Below are positions 11,026 to 23,579 of a stretch of DNA of 64,000 nt, one piece after another. Each line of letters begins with the position of its first letter. The stretch's first letter is position 1. Position numbers and translations under genes: made by a program. Source of the DNA: Perkinsus olseni (lineage: Eukaryota > Perkinsozoa > Perkinsida > Perkinsidae). The notes below the pieces were generated by a model, which saw nothing but the letters and a program-made list of their open reading frames with translations, was not told the DNA's origin and made no database searches. The stretch lies in NCBI GenBank assembly GCA_013115135.1, contig JABANP010000050.1, positions 62,001 through 126,000 on the forward strand, given 5' to 3'.

Positions 11026-13369
11026 ATGTCTCGAACCGGGCGAATTTTCACTTTGGGCACGCGTACCGTGTCGAGTTCATCCCCGGCAGTCGAAGTCAGG
11101 CCGTCTTCATCATTTTCTCTTGAACTCGGCGCCCCTTGAGAATCATCGCTCAGCGTTTGGTTGTCGACGGCGGATCCTGCTCCTGAGTGAGATGTGTATG
11201 TTATACGGATCGAAAGTTGCGCAGTGGAAGCTCCGCTTGTTTACTCGATTTAGCTGCCTGAGGGGTTTTCAGCTCGTCGTGAGCGAAACTCTCATCCAGC
11301 ATCTGAGAGCTCGCTCGACTCGCTTGCAGATAGGAAGTTCAGCGATTATGCGTTGTGGAATGTGCCGCATCGGGATTATTCGCGCACATTGTATAATCGC
11401 TCAAAATCTTCTGGTGACGTATACGTTCAAGGTGTGAGTTCATGGTTGGTATTCAGTTTGGATGACCGAGCCCACTTCCACCATCGGGAGGCAGCCGAGG
11501 GGCCGTGTTGTAGGACTACAACTCGCTCCGCGGGCAGCCGAGGGCCCCACTGGAAAAGTCGGGCTGCGTAAGAGGGATGTCGCGGAAGTGGAAGTACAGA
11601 CAAAGTTGGAGCAGGTAGTCACTACTACGGAGATCGCGTTTTCGTGATATATACAGCAAATCAGGTGTTGTCTATTATGAAGGGAGCTGACCGAGCCAAA
11701 GACGACCGTTTACGCATCCCGAGTGCCTTCCAGGCGTTGGCGAAGTCTCCTGTGATGGTGCCCTTGCTCCTCAGCCTGATTAACTACGAACGCCACAGCG
11801 TGCTCCGTAGATATGCCTTACCCTGTAGGAAACGGTGCTTACTTCAATGAATTTCCTCTGTCAATGGGACGGCTGTAAACGGATGCTAAATTATCGAACC
11901 AAGGTACTTTCCGGTGTTGCGGAGGGCGTAGTTCTTGCCTGTCGCGCGGCCCATCTCGATGGGGTACTTGCTCTTCAAACCTCGACCGCTCGAACGGAGC
12001 TGATACGCCTCGAGCCCTGCCGGCTGCGGAATCTATGAGATTGGCAGCCCGAGTGGAGGAAGCCTTAGCGGAAGCGTCTCGTTTGTAAGTCGAACGTTGA
12101 AGTCCGACTTACCTTGTGCTTATGGGTTCGTGTACAGATATTGTAAACTCATACTGAGAATGTGTACTCCTAAGGATGGCATGCAGCGAGGCAAGGAAAG
12201 CCATGGTCGCACGAGACGGACTGGACGGTCAGTCTTAGGGAATAACCTGCTCAACCAGAATGTGTTCGAAAGCTTGTAGTTAGCGTCGATCCGTCTTTCC
12301 TTGGATGGTCCCGGTCTCACTCAGGTATTTCTTAGTTTGTCGGGTGGTGGTAGGATGCCTACGGGATTATCATCCTCCGCGCGGCATCTTTACGTCGGAC
12401 AGAGTCGACCAACTAGTTGCTGCAGACCTTGGGAGGTTGTTCAGATCGACAAGGTAGTACTTTGGGTATGTCTGCCTTCGGTCATCACCCTCTTAAGTTA
12501 TAATGCACATGGCCGAGCACTCAAAATTCGGAGGCTGCATAATGAGAGTAGACAGGGAAGCAGAACGCCATCCGAAGATTCTGATGGGGACCAGCAGCCG
12601 TCGCCTTCTGGAAAGCCTGGCACACCAGCTCAGGAATGTGGTAATGGACTACCATTTGCGTGATAGTTGCAAGCCGTCGCTGAGGTGTGCTAGGTAGGAA
12701 GACCGTATTTCGCAATAGACGACAGGTCAAGCGGGAACATCATTTCTCCGGTGGTGCAAGGCCTTGTTCAGTCAGCTGGAGAGCGCGCGCAGAAACCACA
12801 GAGCCGCAGAAAATCGTTCCTCGATGGATTCGGGGATAAACGAGTGGGTTGCGCTTCTAGCTTGAAGAAAAAAATTACGCTATTAGACGCCGGTTTTCTG
12901 GTCTGGCGATGTAGGTCCCTGAACAGAATGTTGATGGCAGCAAGTTCATGGACTACAACAACCTCGTACCACCTCAATACCGTCGGTCTCCACTCCTCAG
13001 TATGCTACTGCCGAGCCCGAGAGAAGTTGTCCTAAGCATGAACGACACTCATTCGACCGTACCCATTAGCGGTAAGCTCTGGAGCTTCAGTGCTTCCGTG
13101 TATCAAGTGCCCTTGCAGCTCGTATGAGTCTTGAGGTCCGAGAGGTAGCCGATCTCGGCGAGTCACCTCAGACAGCCCGAGATTCTCCAACTCGTGGTGT
13201 AGCTGGTTCGCAGTCCGCCGCTGATGCGAGCGGGCTTACTCCCACGCTAATAACCATTCCGCGGTTACGGAGGATGCGGATAAAGTCTAGGAGAGTTGTC
13301 ACTGTCGAGCTACTTCGACCAGGATGCCAAGGTCGAGATACTGAGCGTACATCGCCAAGGCCACAGTAG
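11026..13369 (+). CDS. Unrecognised multi-exon gene with helical and disordered segments
   Basis: Several exons join in phase. The first opens at 11026 (MSRTGRIFTLGTRTVSSSS). An exon near 11270-11410 contains FSDYALWNVPHRDYSRTLY. The next, 11459-11620, is Arg/Glu-rich and ends in a helix (EVEVQTKLEQ), followed by VLSIMKGADRAKDDR near 11669. Later exons carry LPAAESMRLAARVEEALAEAS (near 12020), HPKILMGTSSRRLLESLAH (near 12570), FSQLESARRNHRAAENRSS (near 12766) and MDYNNLVPPQYRRSPLLSM (near 12950). A Ser/Ala/Pro-rich tail follows to about 13369. I recognise no family, and some joins (11100-11270, 11900-12450) are unresolved. It could be two genes. It lies immediately upstream of KRR1 on the same strand. 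Confidence 0.4.
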
Positions 13370-13509
13370 TTCAGTCCTTCAAGACACCATGCTATGCCTT
13401 GCCGCTTTTGATGGCGTGTTCTCCGTTATATCTGCCACGAGTTGAGTTCCGGACTCTGAATTTGATATCGCAATGCGCCGACTGCCAGTGCTTGCAGCGG
13501 TCTCCGACG

Positions 13510-15070
<1,561 letters not shown>

Positions 15071-15230
15071 ATAAGCGGTCAACTATAATGTCGACTACCT
15101 TACCACCCGTCAAGCTCTGACGTACGTTTCCAACCATTATGCTGCCGCGCTGTAGTTAGTTACTCAATTGCTGGTACTCGAGACTGCTTTTTTATCCGCA
15201 GTGACTCACGCTTTCGCTCCGCCGGTGTGC

Positions 15231-15882
15231 ATGTCGTCACTTTCCTCGAATGAAGAAACCCCAGCACCACTGACTGTGGACACACCCCCAGTGCCTCAAG
15301 AAGTGGATATAAACGCACTCCCTCCCGGAGAAGAGGCAACTGCAGTTCCTTCAGAGGCTGAACTGCCTGCTGAAGTGGACACAAACGTTGTGGCTGAGGA
15401 AGTGAACACAAACGTTGTGGCTGGGGAAGTGGACGCAAACACCGTGCCGGCGGAAGGAGACGCAGCCTCCGCGCCGCACCCGGTGACGGAAGGGGAGGCT
15501 GGGGAAGTTCCACATTCACCACATCCGGAGGGAGAGATGCCTCTAGAAGCACAGCCTATTGATCCTGCTGTTGTGGAGGAGGAGAAGGAAGAGGAGGAGG
15601 AGGAGCCCAGCTTCCCTACACATCCTCATCTACCACCACCTTCCCCAGCTTCGAGGTTCGGAGAGACTAGGATAGCTAAGATAGCGGTAGTGGTGGACGC
15701 GGCCGTTTGTTTCGGATGGTTGCACGTCCGCCTTTTACTTCGAAACGTCGTGAGTTTCTCATCCGGATTGTTGATGATGCGATCTCTGCAAAGGATGGGG
15801 CTCATATATTCGCGGTCCTTCCTCTCACCACCGCCTCTTCAAGCGAGCTCTGTAGAAGCTCTGTAGAACGTACTGCAGATAG
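15231..15882 (+). CDS. Acidic proline-rich protein with short internal repeats
   Basis: The ATG at 15231 opens about 140 residues rich in Glu, Pro, Ala and Val. They include three degenerate 10-residue repeats near 15376-15465 (EVDTNVVAEE, EVNTNVVAGE, EVDANTVPAE) and a Glu run near 15575-15605. A short intron near 15655-15683 joins a second exon of different character: Gly-rich, then FRMVARPPFTSKRREFLIRIVDDAISAKDG, a basic, globular-looking stretch. A further intron near 15812-15852 would give a stop at 15880-15882, only 15 bp before the DRC3 start. Without that intron the frame runs to 15988 and overlaps DRC3. No family is recognised. The N-terminal part is probably disordered. Confidence 0.5.
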
Positions 15883-15897
15883 CATTCGTGTTTGTAG

Positions 15898-18800
15898 ATG
15901 GCCGAGCGCAAAAGAAAAGCAAATCCTGTTGAGCCTCGGGTCATCGACGAGGACCTTCTGCTCGCTGGGATCGAGGATTCCGATATAATAAGTGCGATGC
16001 ATAAGCGGGAAGTAGTGCAACCTCTTACCAATTCTCCACGAGTCGCTGTTCAGGAGGCATCTGTTGTTGAGGATAATCCCTTGTTCATCGGCGGTGAGAG
16101 CCGCACCTTCTTCCTCTCCGTGCACTTTGAAGTGACAGGTGATGACAGCGAGACTGGACAAGCCGCGCCTCTGGAGCACACTTCCCCACCAGTAGTGACG
16201 CCAGAGGTTTTCCCACGGGTGAAAAATGATGCGGTTGAGCTTTTCTGGGATATCTCACATATCGAACCTGGCGACACTGCAGAATTTAGAGGTACTTGGA
16301 CAGCTCAGAAGTGGAGAATCTTCCAATCGTGCATGTTTAGGTTCTCTACCTTGACAACAACTTCATCGACAAGATCTCGAACCTTGAGTGTCTTCCCAAC
16401 CTGCTATGGCTGGACCTATCCTTCAATCAAATCACCAAGATTGAGGGCCTCGAGAAGGTTGTGACTCCTTTCATGTTGTAGGTCCTCTAAAACTGATCTG
16501 TTAGGTTCCAAAGTTGCAGGACCTGTCTTTGTTTGATAACTTGATCACCGAGATCAGTGGCTTGGATGGGTGCCCTGAGCTTACTGTGAACTCGTGGAGA
16601 GTGTCTCGTGTCGTTGACTCATCCCAAATAATCCAGGTCCTCTCCTTGGCCGCAACCGTATCCGAGAGCTGCGCCACATCGAGTACCTGCGCAAGTTTAA
16701 AAAGCTGCGCTGCCTGTGCTTGTCTGGGAACCCTATGTGCGACTCTATCAGCTATCGGCAGCATGTCTATGCGTAGCGAAGCCACGCAAGCGAGGTGAAC
16801 ACGGTGGATCTCCCAGGTACCTCGGGCAAGCTGGGCAGCTCAAGTACTTGGACTATATGTTAGTCGATCACAGTGAGGCCCTAGCCGCAGTCGAGACCTA
16901 CCATGTAGGGTGATAGTATACTCTAATTGTCGACAAACCCTACAGGTTGATGAATTAGCGGAATTGAGGGAGAGGGAAGTGGGTTCGAATCAGAAGGCCG
17001 ATCGGGATAAGCGGAAAGTACCCCACCCATTGGGGCGCGTTGGCAGAATCCTCCTTGCAGAAAGAGCAGATGGAAATTTTGAAGGAAAGCTTCCTTGACT
17101 CGACGGCGGAACTACTGGACGAGCTCTTCACGGGCGAGGAAGAGACCGAGGGCTTTTGTGTGAGTTGCTTTATGAAGGGATCTCACTTAGCCTTGCAACG
17201 CTACTAGGTTCGGATCCTCCATGGATACCCTGTATTGAAGGAGGACTTCAAAGATAAGGTGGCTGAGCTTATCAAGACCTTGAGGAAGGTACTGCCGTGG
17301 GTTCTGCCAACATCTTGGTCGCAGTTCTATAGGAAGTACTGGAGAAGAACAGTGTCCGAACGAAGATGATGTTTCATTTCCGTCGAGCCGCTACTGAGGG
17401 CATTGCTGAGTCGGAAGGAGAGGCAAACAATCTACTCGGGAGTTACCTGAAAGGTGGTGGACTCTGCAGCTAGTCACTCCATGAAAGCTCACCTTCAGAC
17501 CTCAAGAAAATATTTGAAGAATGTGATGAAGTGGACAACATGGACCAGCTGGAGCGGTGCGAGAACCGTCTACTCGAGCTCGGTATGTCTTCAAATCCCA
17601 ATTGCTGTCAACTATTTTCTGCCTCAAATCCAGGGACAACCGACCTTGAAATGCTTGGAAAGAAGCTGATGATGCTAGAGATCAGCCTTCAGGTGTGTAG
17701 GTAGTGCCCCGGCTGCCGCGCAGTATTTTTCGCAGGAATCCCTGCAAGAAGCCATCGACTACTTCGAGATAGCTGTGCAGGACGTCGTTAGAGCTATGAG
17801 CGACAAAGGCTCTGACTTCTACAGGGCATTGGAAGAGCTCGAAAAGGTCTGCTGTGAATTACGTCGGAGCATGTTTCCTCGGAGCTTAAACTGGACTGTC
17901 AGACCTTTTATCAAGATCTGCTCGAAGCTGCCTCGTCAGAACTCGAGTCGTTCGCCGCGGGAACTCACCCCGTCTTGGCTTCAGAGGGGTCGCTCGGTAG
18001 GAGGTCCTCAGCGCTCGAGGAGAGGACCTTCCTCTTCAGGAGACGATGGTTCTTATCGGGAAGGGAACTCTCCGCGCGATAGTGTTGCAGTGCGTCTGGG
18101 CGAAGCCAAGCTGCGTCAGTTGGCTCACTGTCTTGCAGGGACGAAGAATTACAGTAGAGATCCCCGGCATGCAGTTTGTCGCGGAAAGTGCCAAGATCGA
18201 AGCATTGTCGAATAAGGAGGATATGATGACCGCCTGTAAACCGGTTCTTCACGGCTACCCTTCAGTGTCCTCAGTTGAGCCTGCCAGGTGCCAACCTAAA
18301 TGAGCACCACGTGACCGTTATACAGAATAGAGATGACCAAATGCAAGCCCAGATATCGGGATGGTCACACTCGTGAGTTAGGAAAACACCTGGTTCTCGA
18401 GAGCTTGCCCATTGAAGGTACTTCCATGACCTACGCGAGAAATATTATCGTAGGAATCGGCAGCGTATAACAGATATTCGGTGAGTTGTCGTGATGAGCG
18501 GAGTCAATTGGAGGCGAATAATTGGATGATTCCAATTGTTGCAGTTCCTTCACTCGAGGGACAGTCAAGCAGCTGAACACTGTCGCAGAGACCCTGGCAT
18601 CGCGCACGGGCTCCAACGAGGAAAGTAAGATGTGCGGCTGCGACTCGAACGTTCTCACGGTCCACGATGGTCGCATGATATCACCTCATAGTGCCGGTGC
18701 CTCACCTGGATTCATTGAGCGAGGGGACGATACTATCTCGGATATTATCATTCTTGCCCTGTTGATTATCCGAACTAGGGTGAAGCGGTCTCAATCTGCT

Positions 18801-19012
18801 TGGTCTATCTCTATTTGCGGGATCCTCCAGTAGAGTTGTGTCCCAGCAATGCCGCGAGTGTCCCCGAGAAATGTTCTCCAGCTGAACAGTGATCCACAGG
18901 CCATATTATGCGAGCTATTCGAGAGCACGCTACGGCTATTGAGGAGCAAATAGCTGCACTGGATCCTTCCAATCAGAAGGGGAACGGAGAAGATGACGAT
19001 GACGACGATTGA
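15898..19012 (+). CDS. DRC3: Dynein regulatory complex subunit 3 (DRC3/LRRC48), multi-exon
   Basis: Structural subunit of the nexin-dynein regulatory complex in the flagellar axoneme. The start at 15898 gives an N-terminus with [10 protein letters not shown], matching the conserved PRVI(D/N) opening of the family. After a long insert with low similarity (about 15990-16320), leucine-rich repeats run from about 16345 to 16790: [58 protein letters not shown] and LCLSGNPM, then [14 protein letters not shown]. The remainder is coiled coil (for example [20 protein letters not shown] near 17098), ending in [14 protein letters not shown] and a run of Asp before TGA at 19010-19012. At least ten short introns are present. 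The family order (LRRs, then coiled coil) and length fit. The insert near 16000-16300 is unusual and could be partly misassigned intron. Confidence 0.86.
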
Positions 19013-19196
19013 GCATCATGCTGGCTCGCTGACTAAGCTAGATGTCTGGAAACCAACTGGGTTTTGTTCGTAGGCCGACTCGGCATTGGCGCTGTCGTTC
19101 AGCGGGCGATCGCCTGTTTCTTTTGTTCCCAGAGGCCGTGGAGATTTAGTACTTATACGGATATGTGTCACCTCTGTAGTACCCTTCTTGAGCTTC

Positions 19197-21032
19197 ATGG
19201 TACATCGTAAGAGTGCTCCAAAAGCCCCTCGGGATCATCCGCCGTTGGACCCCGCAGCTGAGCCCCAGCAGGATGAAGCTGTTAAGCCGGAGGGGGAGAC
19301 TTCGTCTGTGAAGAAGACTAAACGAGCTCGAAGAGGCAGCAGGGATAGCAGTACCGTCGACAGCCCTCGAAAGAGGAGCAAGAAGGTCCTAAGGCAACGG
19401 GAATTCACTCGAGGAAGTATCGATTCTCTCTTCTAGCGCTCCCCTGGAGTCTGGTGCATCCAGGCTTTTTGAGGAATGAGTAGTCTCAGGCCATTTCTAT
19501 CCGCATCTTGCTTGCTCGTCCACAATTTCCGTCCGTATGAAGTTTTTTCCTCAGCCCGAATATCTGGTTGATCGAAATGTTCAAGGAGACCCGATCGATG
19601 GCCAGGGAGGGACTCCCCGGGAACACAAGAGAGTGATTCCTCTCACAGGGAAGCTGCGTGAAGCAGTGCTGGCCACTCACAAGTCTGGAGTGGAACTGAA
19701 GAAACTGAAGCCCGAGTTCCATCCTGATTTGAAGTAAGAAATGCTTTTCTGATCTTCCTTTCGTCTATGAGGGTGGGCCCACAACCTCGCGGGACTTGTT
19801 GGTCATGAGGCTTTCTATGCAGGGTCGAGAGAAGGCCTATCGTAGAGGCACCAGCATCCACGGTTGTACAGCTCCCGCCAGCAGAAAGCAAGGCGCAAAG
19901 AGAGCTTGTCACTCTACAGGGCCTGTGAGCAACGCGGTAAATAAGCGTGGTCTCGACTGGGTCCTATCTCAGATATATTCGACTGAAGGACATCGCTATT
20001 CACCAACGCAATGACATTACGCGTCTTCAGACCGAGAACCAGAGGCTTAATGGAGTGCTACAACGCACCATGTCACAGTGCAATCTATACAAGCAGCAAC
20101 TCGAACACCTACAGCAGCAACAGGTAGAGAACTTCTCTTGCCACTGCGTTCAATGCGGCATGGTCTATTCTCCGACCCGCGATTGTATTTCAGACTATCA
20201 GTCAGCCTCAGGGCCTAGCGGCCGGCGAGGACCTTCTCAGGGGGGCGTCCGGTACGGCGACCTCTCTATTGCGGCAGCTAGCATCCGCTGGCCTTCTCGA
20301 CACCACTGGAGCTCATTCCTCGGCAACCACCTCCTCACCATCGCAGTTGCGGGCATTCTCTGCTGGCAGCTTCCCTACAACCTCAACGCCTAGTTTATTC
20401 CCAGTGCTCAAGCAAGATAACTTCGGGGGTAAGCTCGGGCCCTGGTGCCACTGTATCTCCGCCTTTTAACGGCTGTGATACCTCAGAACCTGCACCACCA
20501 CCACAACAAGCCACCCCACCAGTTGGCAATACAAGTCTTCTCGACTTGCTGCGGTAGTACACACGCTGTGCACGTCTGAGTGTAACGCGCCCTTGTCAGA
20601 CAAAACATATCAACTACTGACTCTAACACGCCTACGCCACCTCCCTTCACTTTACCTACGTTCCCAGAAGCGAAGTTCGACAGCAGCGGTCAGCTGCAAG
20701 ATGCGTCTGCTTCCAACCAGTTGCAGTCGCCCCCGCCAGTTGCCCCAGTTGCAGGAGCCTCCATACCTGCACCCGCGGCAAGGTCGGAGAATCAGCAAAG
20801 TGCTTCGTTGAACGGCTCTCCGGTGGACAGCTCACATAGTGATCTTGCCGCGGAAAGACAGGAAACCTCTGGTACGGTCAATGACGGGCCAAGTGAAGTT
20901 CCGAGCTCCTCGGCATCACCTGTGAGGCAGGCGGACGGTGCCGATGCAAGACCCTCACTGGGAGTCGACGAGAATAAGAGCCTCGATGTAGAACATCCAA
21001 TAGGCGCTCAAGCTGAAAACGCGGACGCATAG
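19197..21032 (+). CDS. Nuclear-type disordered protein with a central coiled coil, unknown family
   Basis: The ATG at 19197 opens a Lys/Arg/Ser/Pro-rich N-terminus with nuclear-localisation-like clusters (KKTKRARR, PRKRSKK). A second exon, 19522-19735, is better ordered (FFPQPEYLVDRNVQGDPIDG, then LREAVLATHKSGVELKKLKP). A third contains a coiled coil (DITRLQTENQRLNGVLQRTM, about 20010-20070) followed by a Gln run. The final ~200 residues are Ser/Pro/Ala/Gln-rich, ending at 21030-21032. Introns lie near 19437-19521, 19736-19815, 20122-20192 and within 20430-20620, with approximate edges. No catalytic domain is seen. A nuclear scaffold or regulatory role is a guess from composition. Confidence 0.5.
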
Positions 21033-21323
21033 GGATGGGAAGAGTAGAAAGCCGTTGTCTGAGTATGTCTTGAGTGGTTTCCGAAGCCCATCTCATCTCA
21101 AATTTCAACACATTTGATATTATTTTCGAGGGAGCTCAGCCAAGCTAAAGTACTTTACTACCATGGCGATTTCACATGGACCTCTGTATTGACTACAGCA
21201 CGTATCATATCATCTAAGGTGATGCAGGAAATATCTGATATTGTCATGATGATCAATGCAACATTTTTACTGCCCCCCATTGCATTGTAATACTACTCTC
21301 AGATTCCTCATGTTGTGTTCGAG

Positions 21324-22370
21324 ATGGCCGGGGGCGGTTCATGCAAATTCGAATCTGTTGATCTTTCGAGAGCTATCGTTGCTAGTGCACTCCATCCGCC
21401 GTCAATCACGATGCCTGTTCCACCCTCTCTGACGTCGCGAGGCGAGGTCTTCGGCCCTAGTAACCTTCGGAAGCTACGAAGAGAGCGAGATCTCGTGAGA
21501 AATCCTCATGCATGGATCAATGGGGCGCTACAGCCTCCAACGAAGAAGTCCAACAAGTTTCCGAAGCACCCTATAGCTTCTGAGGATGGTGGAGTACGTA
21601 ACTTCGACTGGCGGCACTTCGTATGTAATCTGGAGGACGAGGCTACATGTCAAGATCTAATTGGCTGTGGAATTGTGGACTGCTCGTGTAAGCAGCGTGG
21701 AGGGCAATTGCGGCCGGTGCTGGAGCGCACTGACGGGTCCGAGGTTGTTCTGCTCGGTATGTGCTATTTGGTCTACCAGAAGGATGAGCTGGTCCATGTT
21801 ATAGCTAGCTCGGCGACAGTTATGAGTTGTTATACCGAGGCGCTGAGAGAGCTCGAAAAATACATCAAGACGCTATCCAAGCTAACGGAGGGAAGACTGT
21901 CTAGCCGCGATGTCATACAAGGGTTACTTTTGCTATTCTCTGAACACCTCTTTGGTGTGGCCTCCTTCGACATAATATGCTCTCATCGGGTCACCGAGCT
22001 GAAGTATTCGCCTAGGAAACGTGGACCTAAACTGACCATTGCAAGAAAGGCCCTCATGGATCAGTGGCGAGACTTTGTGGCGGATGAAGTTTGTGACGAG
22101 CAGACTGCCGCCATCGCAGAGCGATTGGCTTCTGATCCTAGTGAAGGCAAGTCGTTGGTGGCCGCGAAGAAGCTGAGGCTAAGAACTACTGACTACACCA
22201 AGGTTGGCAAGCTAAGAGACGATGACCCTGTGGAGCTGTCCGAGCCTCCAGTTTTAATCCCCACCCCTGCAGGTGGTGTGATGCTACGAATACAAGACGA
22301 CAATTACGTCAGAATCATAGACTCAGCGGGGTCTTTCCTGAAGGTGTTCAAATACTCGGGCGATGACTAA
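21324..22370 (+). CDS. Intronless orphan protein, ~348 aa
   Basis: One uninterrupted frame from ATG at 21324 (MAGGGSCKFESVDLSRAIVA) to TAA. A single exon this long is unusual beside such intron-rich neighbours. The N-terminal 90 residues are Pro/Lys/Arg-rich. A middle region (residues about 95-190) has a possible metal-binding Cys cluster (CQDLIGCGIVDCSCK) and hydrophobic strands (VLLGMCYLVYQKDELVHVIA). A helical region with WRDFVADEVCDEQTAAIAER follows, and the C-terminus has a predicted beta-rich patch (GVMLRIQDDNYVRIID). I recognise no family. Frame length and balanced amino-acid use support it as a real gene. Confidence 0.62.
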   Translation: MAGGGSCKFESVDLSRAIVASALHPPSITMPVPPSLTSRGEVFGPSNLRKLRRERDLVRNPHAWINGALQPPTKKSNKFPKHPIASEDGGVRNFDWRHFVCNLEDEATCQDLIGCGIVDCSCKQRGGQLRPVLERTDGSEVVLLGMCYLVYQKDELVHVIASSATVMSCYTEALRELEKYIKTLSKLTEGRLSSRDVIQGLLLLFSEHLFGVASFDIICSHRVTELKYSPRKRGPKLTIARKALMDQWRDFVADEVCDEQTAAIAERLASDPSEGKSLVAAKKLRLRTTDYTKVGKLRDDDPVELSEPPVLIPTPAGGVMLRIQDDNYVRIIDSAGSFLKVFKYSGDD

Positions 22371-22530
22371 AGTAGTTTTCTACGTATCTGAGCCTGTAGC
22401 GTTTGTACTTCATACAGTCAGAGAGTCCAGTGTGCGAGAACAGGCCTTCCTGTGGTTACATTCACTCAACACAAGTCTGCCGTGCTAATAACACTAGAAA
22501 TCCTCGGCTTTCCGCACATGCCTCATATTC
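22371..22530. other. Short convergent intergenic gap
   Basis: About 160 bp between the intronless orphan (+) and the next minus-strand gene. No structure was recognised. Confidence 0.4.
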
Positions 22531-23417
22531 CTACTGTATTGCTAGAACGTCTTCCTGTTGAATAGCCAAGTCCTTGATCCGTCGATTGAGGAGCTGGACT
22601 GCGTCACGGAGGAACTGATCAAGGTTGCTACTGGAGAACCCCTTGAGTATAGGGACAGTCACCATCAAGCTCTCCTCCGCCTGTTTCACGTCGTTTCGGG
22701 CTTCCCTCCCTACTCCCTTCACTCTTCCGAGCAACTGGTCAGTCATCGCCTGCAAGCATCGCATGCAGCGAATGTGACCTGAATATCCGCAGTACCTCCG
22801 CCGACTCGAACACTTCGTTGGTTGTCACAGGGAGACGCATATTGTCGTCCGCTTGACCATACAGTTGAAACTTCTGGACAAATTGCTTCCTCCGCTTGCG
22901 AATCTACCTCCGACAGATAAATCAATTCGAGGCTCGTCAGTGACGAGTCGTCACGAGCCCACTTTCGACGGTTGAAGAGGCCCCAGCTTGACCAAGCCGT
23001 CATCCGAGCTTGATTCGTCAGATTCAGCATCCGCAGTAGACCTTAAATCTGAAACTGCTTCGGTGACACCGTGGGCTACCAGAAATTTCTTCTCACGTGT
23101 CTCCGATTTTCTTTGAGCATTCAAGGAGAGATCAGGCAATGCCGTGGCAGCCCACCTCTTCCCAGGTTTAGACGATAGGACCGCTTTAAGTCTCTTCTTG
23201 TAGCGAACTTCTGAAGGCAAGACTACTTAACCTAGCAAACACGTGATGCGACCTTCTGAAGACGTCTGCCCCTCAGCCTCTGCTGGCTTGCCCCCATTAG
23301 CAGTCTGAATTTTCGAGGCCACCTCCTGAGACTTGACATTCGTATAAGGCCCAGTTTTATGGACGATGGATGTACATTCCCTTCCTCGTCATATACGGGC
23401 ATGCAGTACTCCGCCAT
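22531..23417 (-). CDS. Unrecognised protein, Ser/Asp-rich middle and helical C-terminus
   Basis: The start at 23417 opens MAEYCMPVYDEEGN. Joining short introns (about 23374-23329, 23268-23228 and one near 22980-22925) gives an N-terminal charged region and a basic patch (VRYKKRLKAVLSSKPGKRW). An acidic Ser-rich stretch (DAESDESSSDDG) follows, then a basic helix (IRKRRKQFVQKFQLYGQAD). The C-terminal helical segment includes FSSSNLDQFLRDAVQLLNRR and ends in LAIQQEDVLAIQ at 22531. The join near 22760-22790 is ambiguous. The family is unknown. The gene lies downstream of the polycystin-like channel on the same strand. Confidence 0.5.
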
Positions 23418-23579
23418 TTTGCCTTCAAGCTTCTGCCTTCGAGATTTTGTTCTCTGGCGTAGTTCACGAAGACGTTGAGTTCGAGGGAGATACCATCGGG
23501 TATAGAGTCCCTGCAGATTCCTGAGTTCAAGGACGCCTAACTGCGAGTTGCAGCTTTCGAGTAGTGCAGTTCACATGTA

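Noticed and set aside
10841..11437. 198-codon plus-strand frame
   Set aside because: Its Arg/Cys/Leu-rich product is unlike a globular protein; a different frame gives exons that join in phase downstream.
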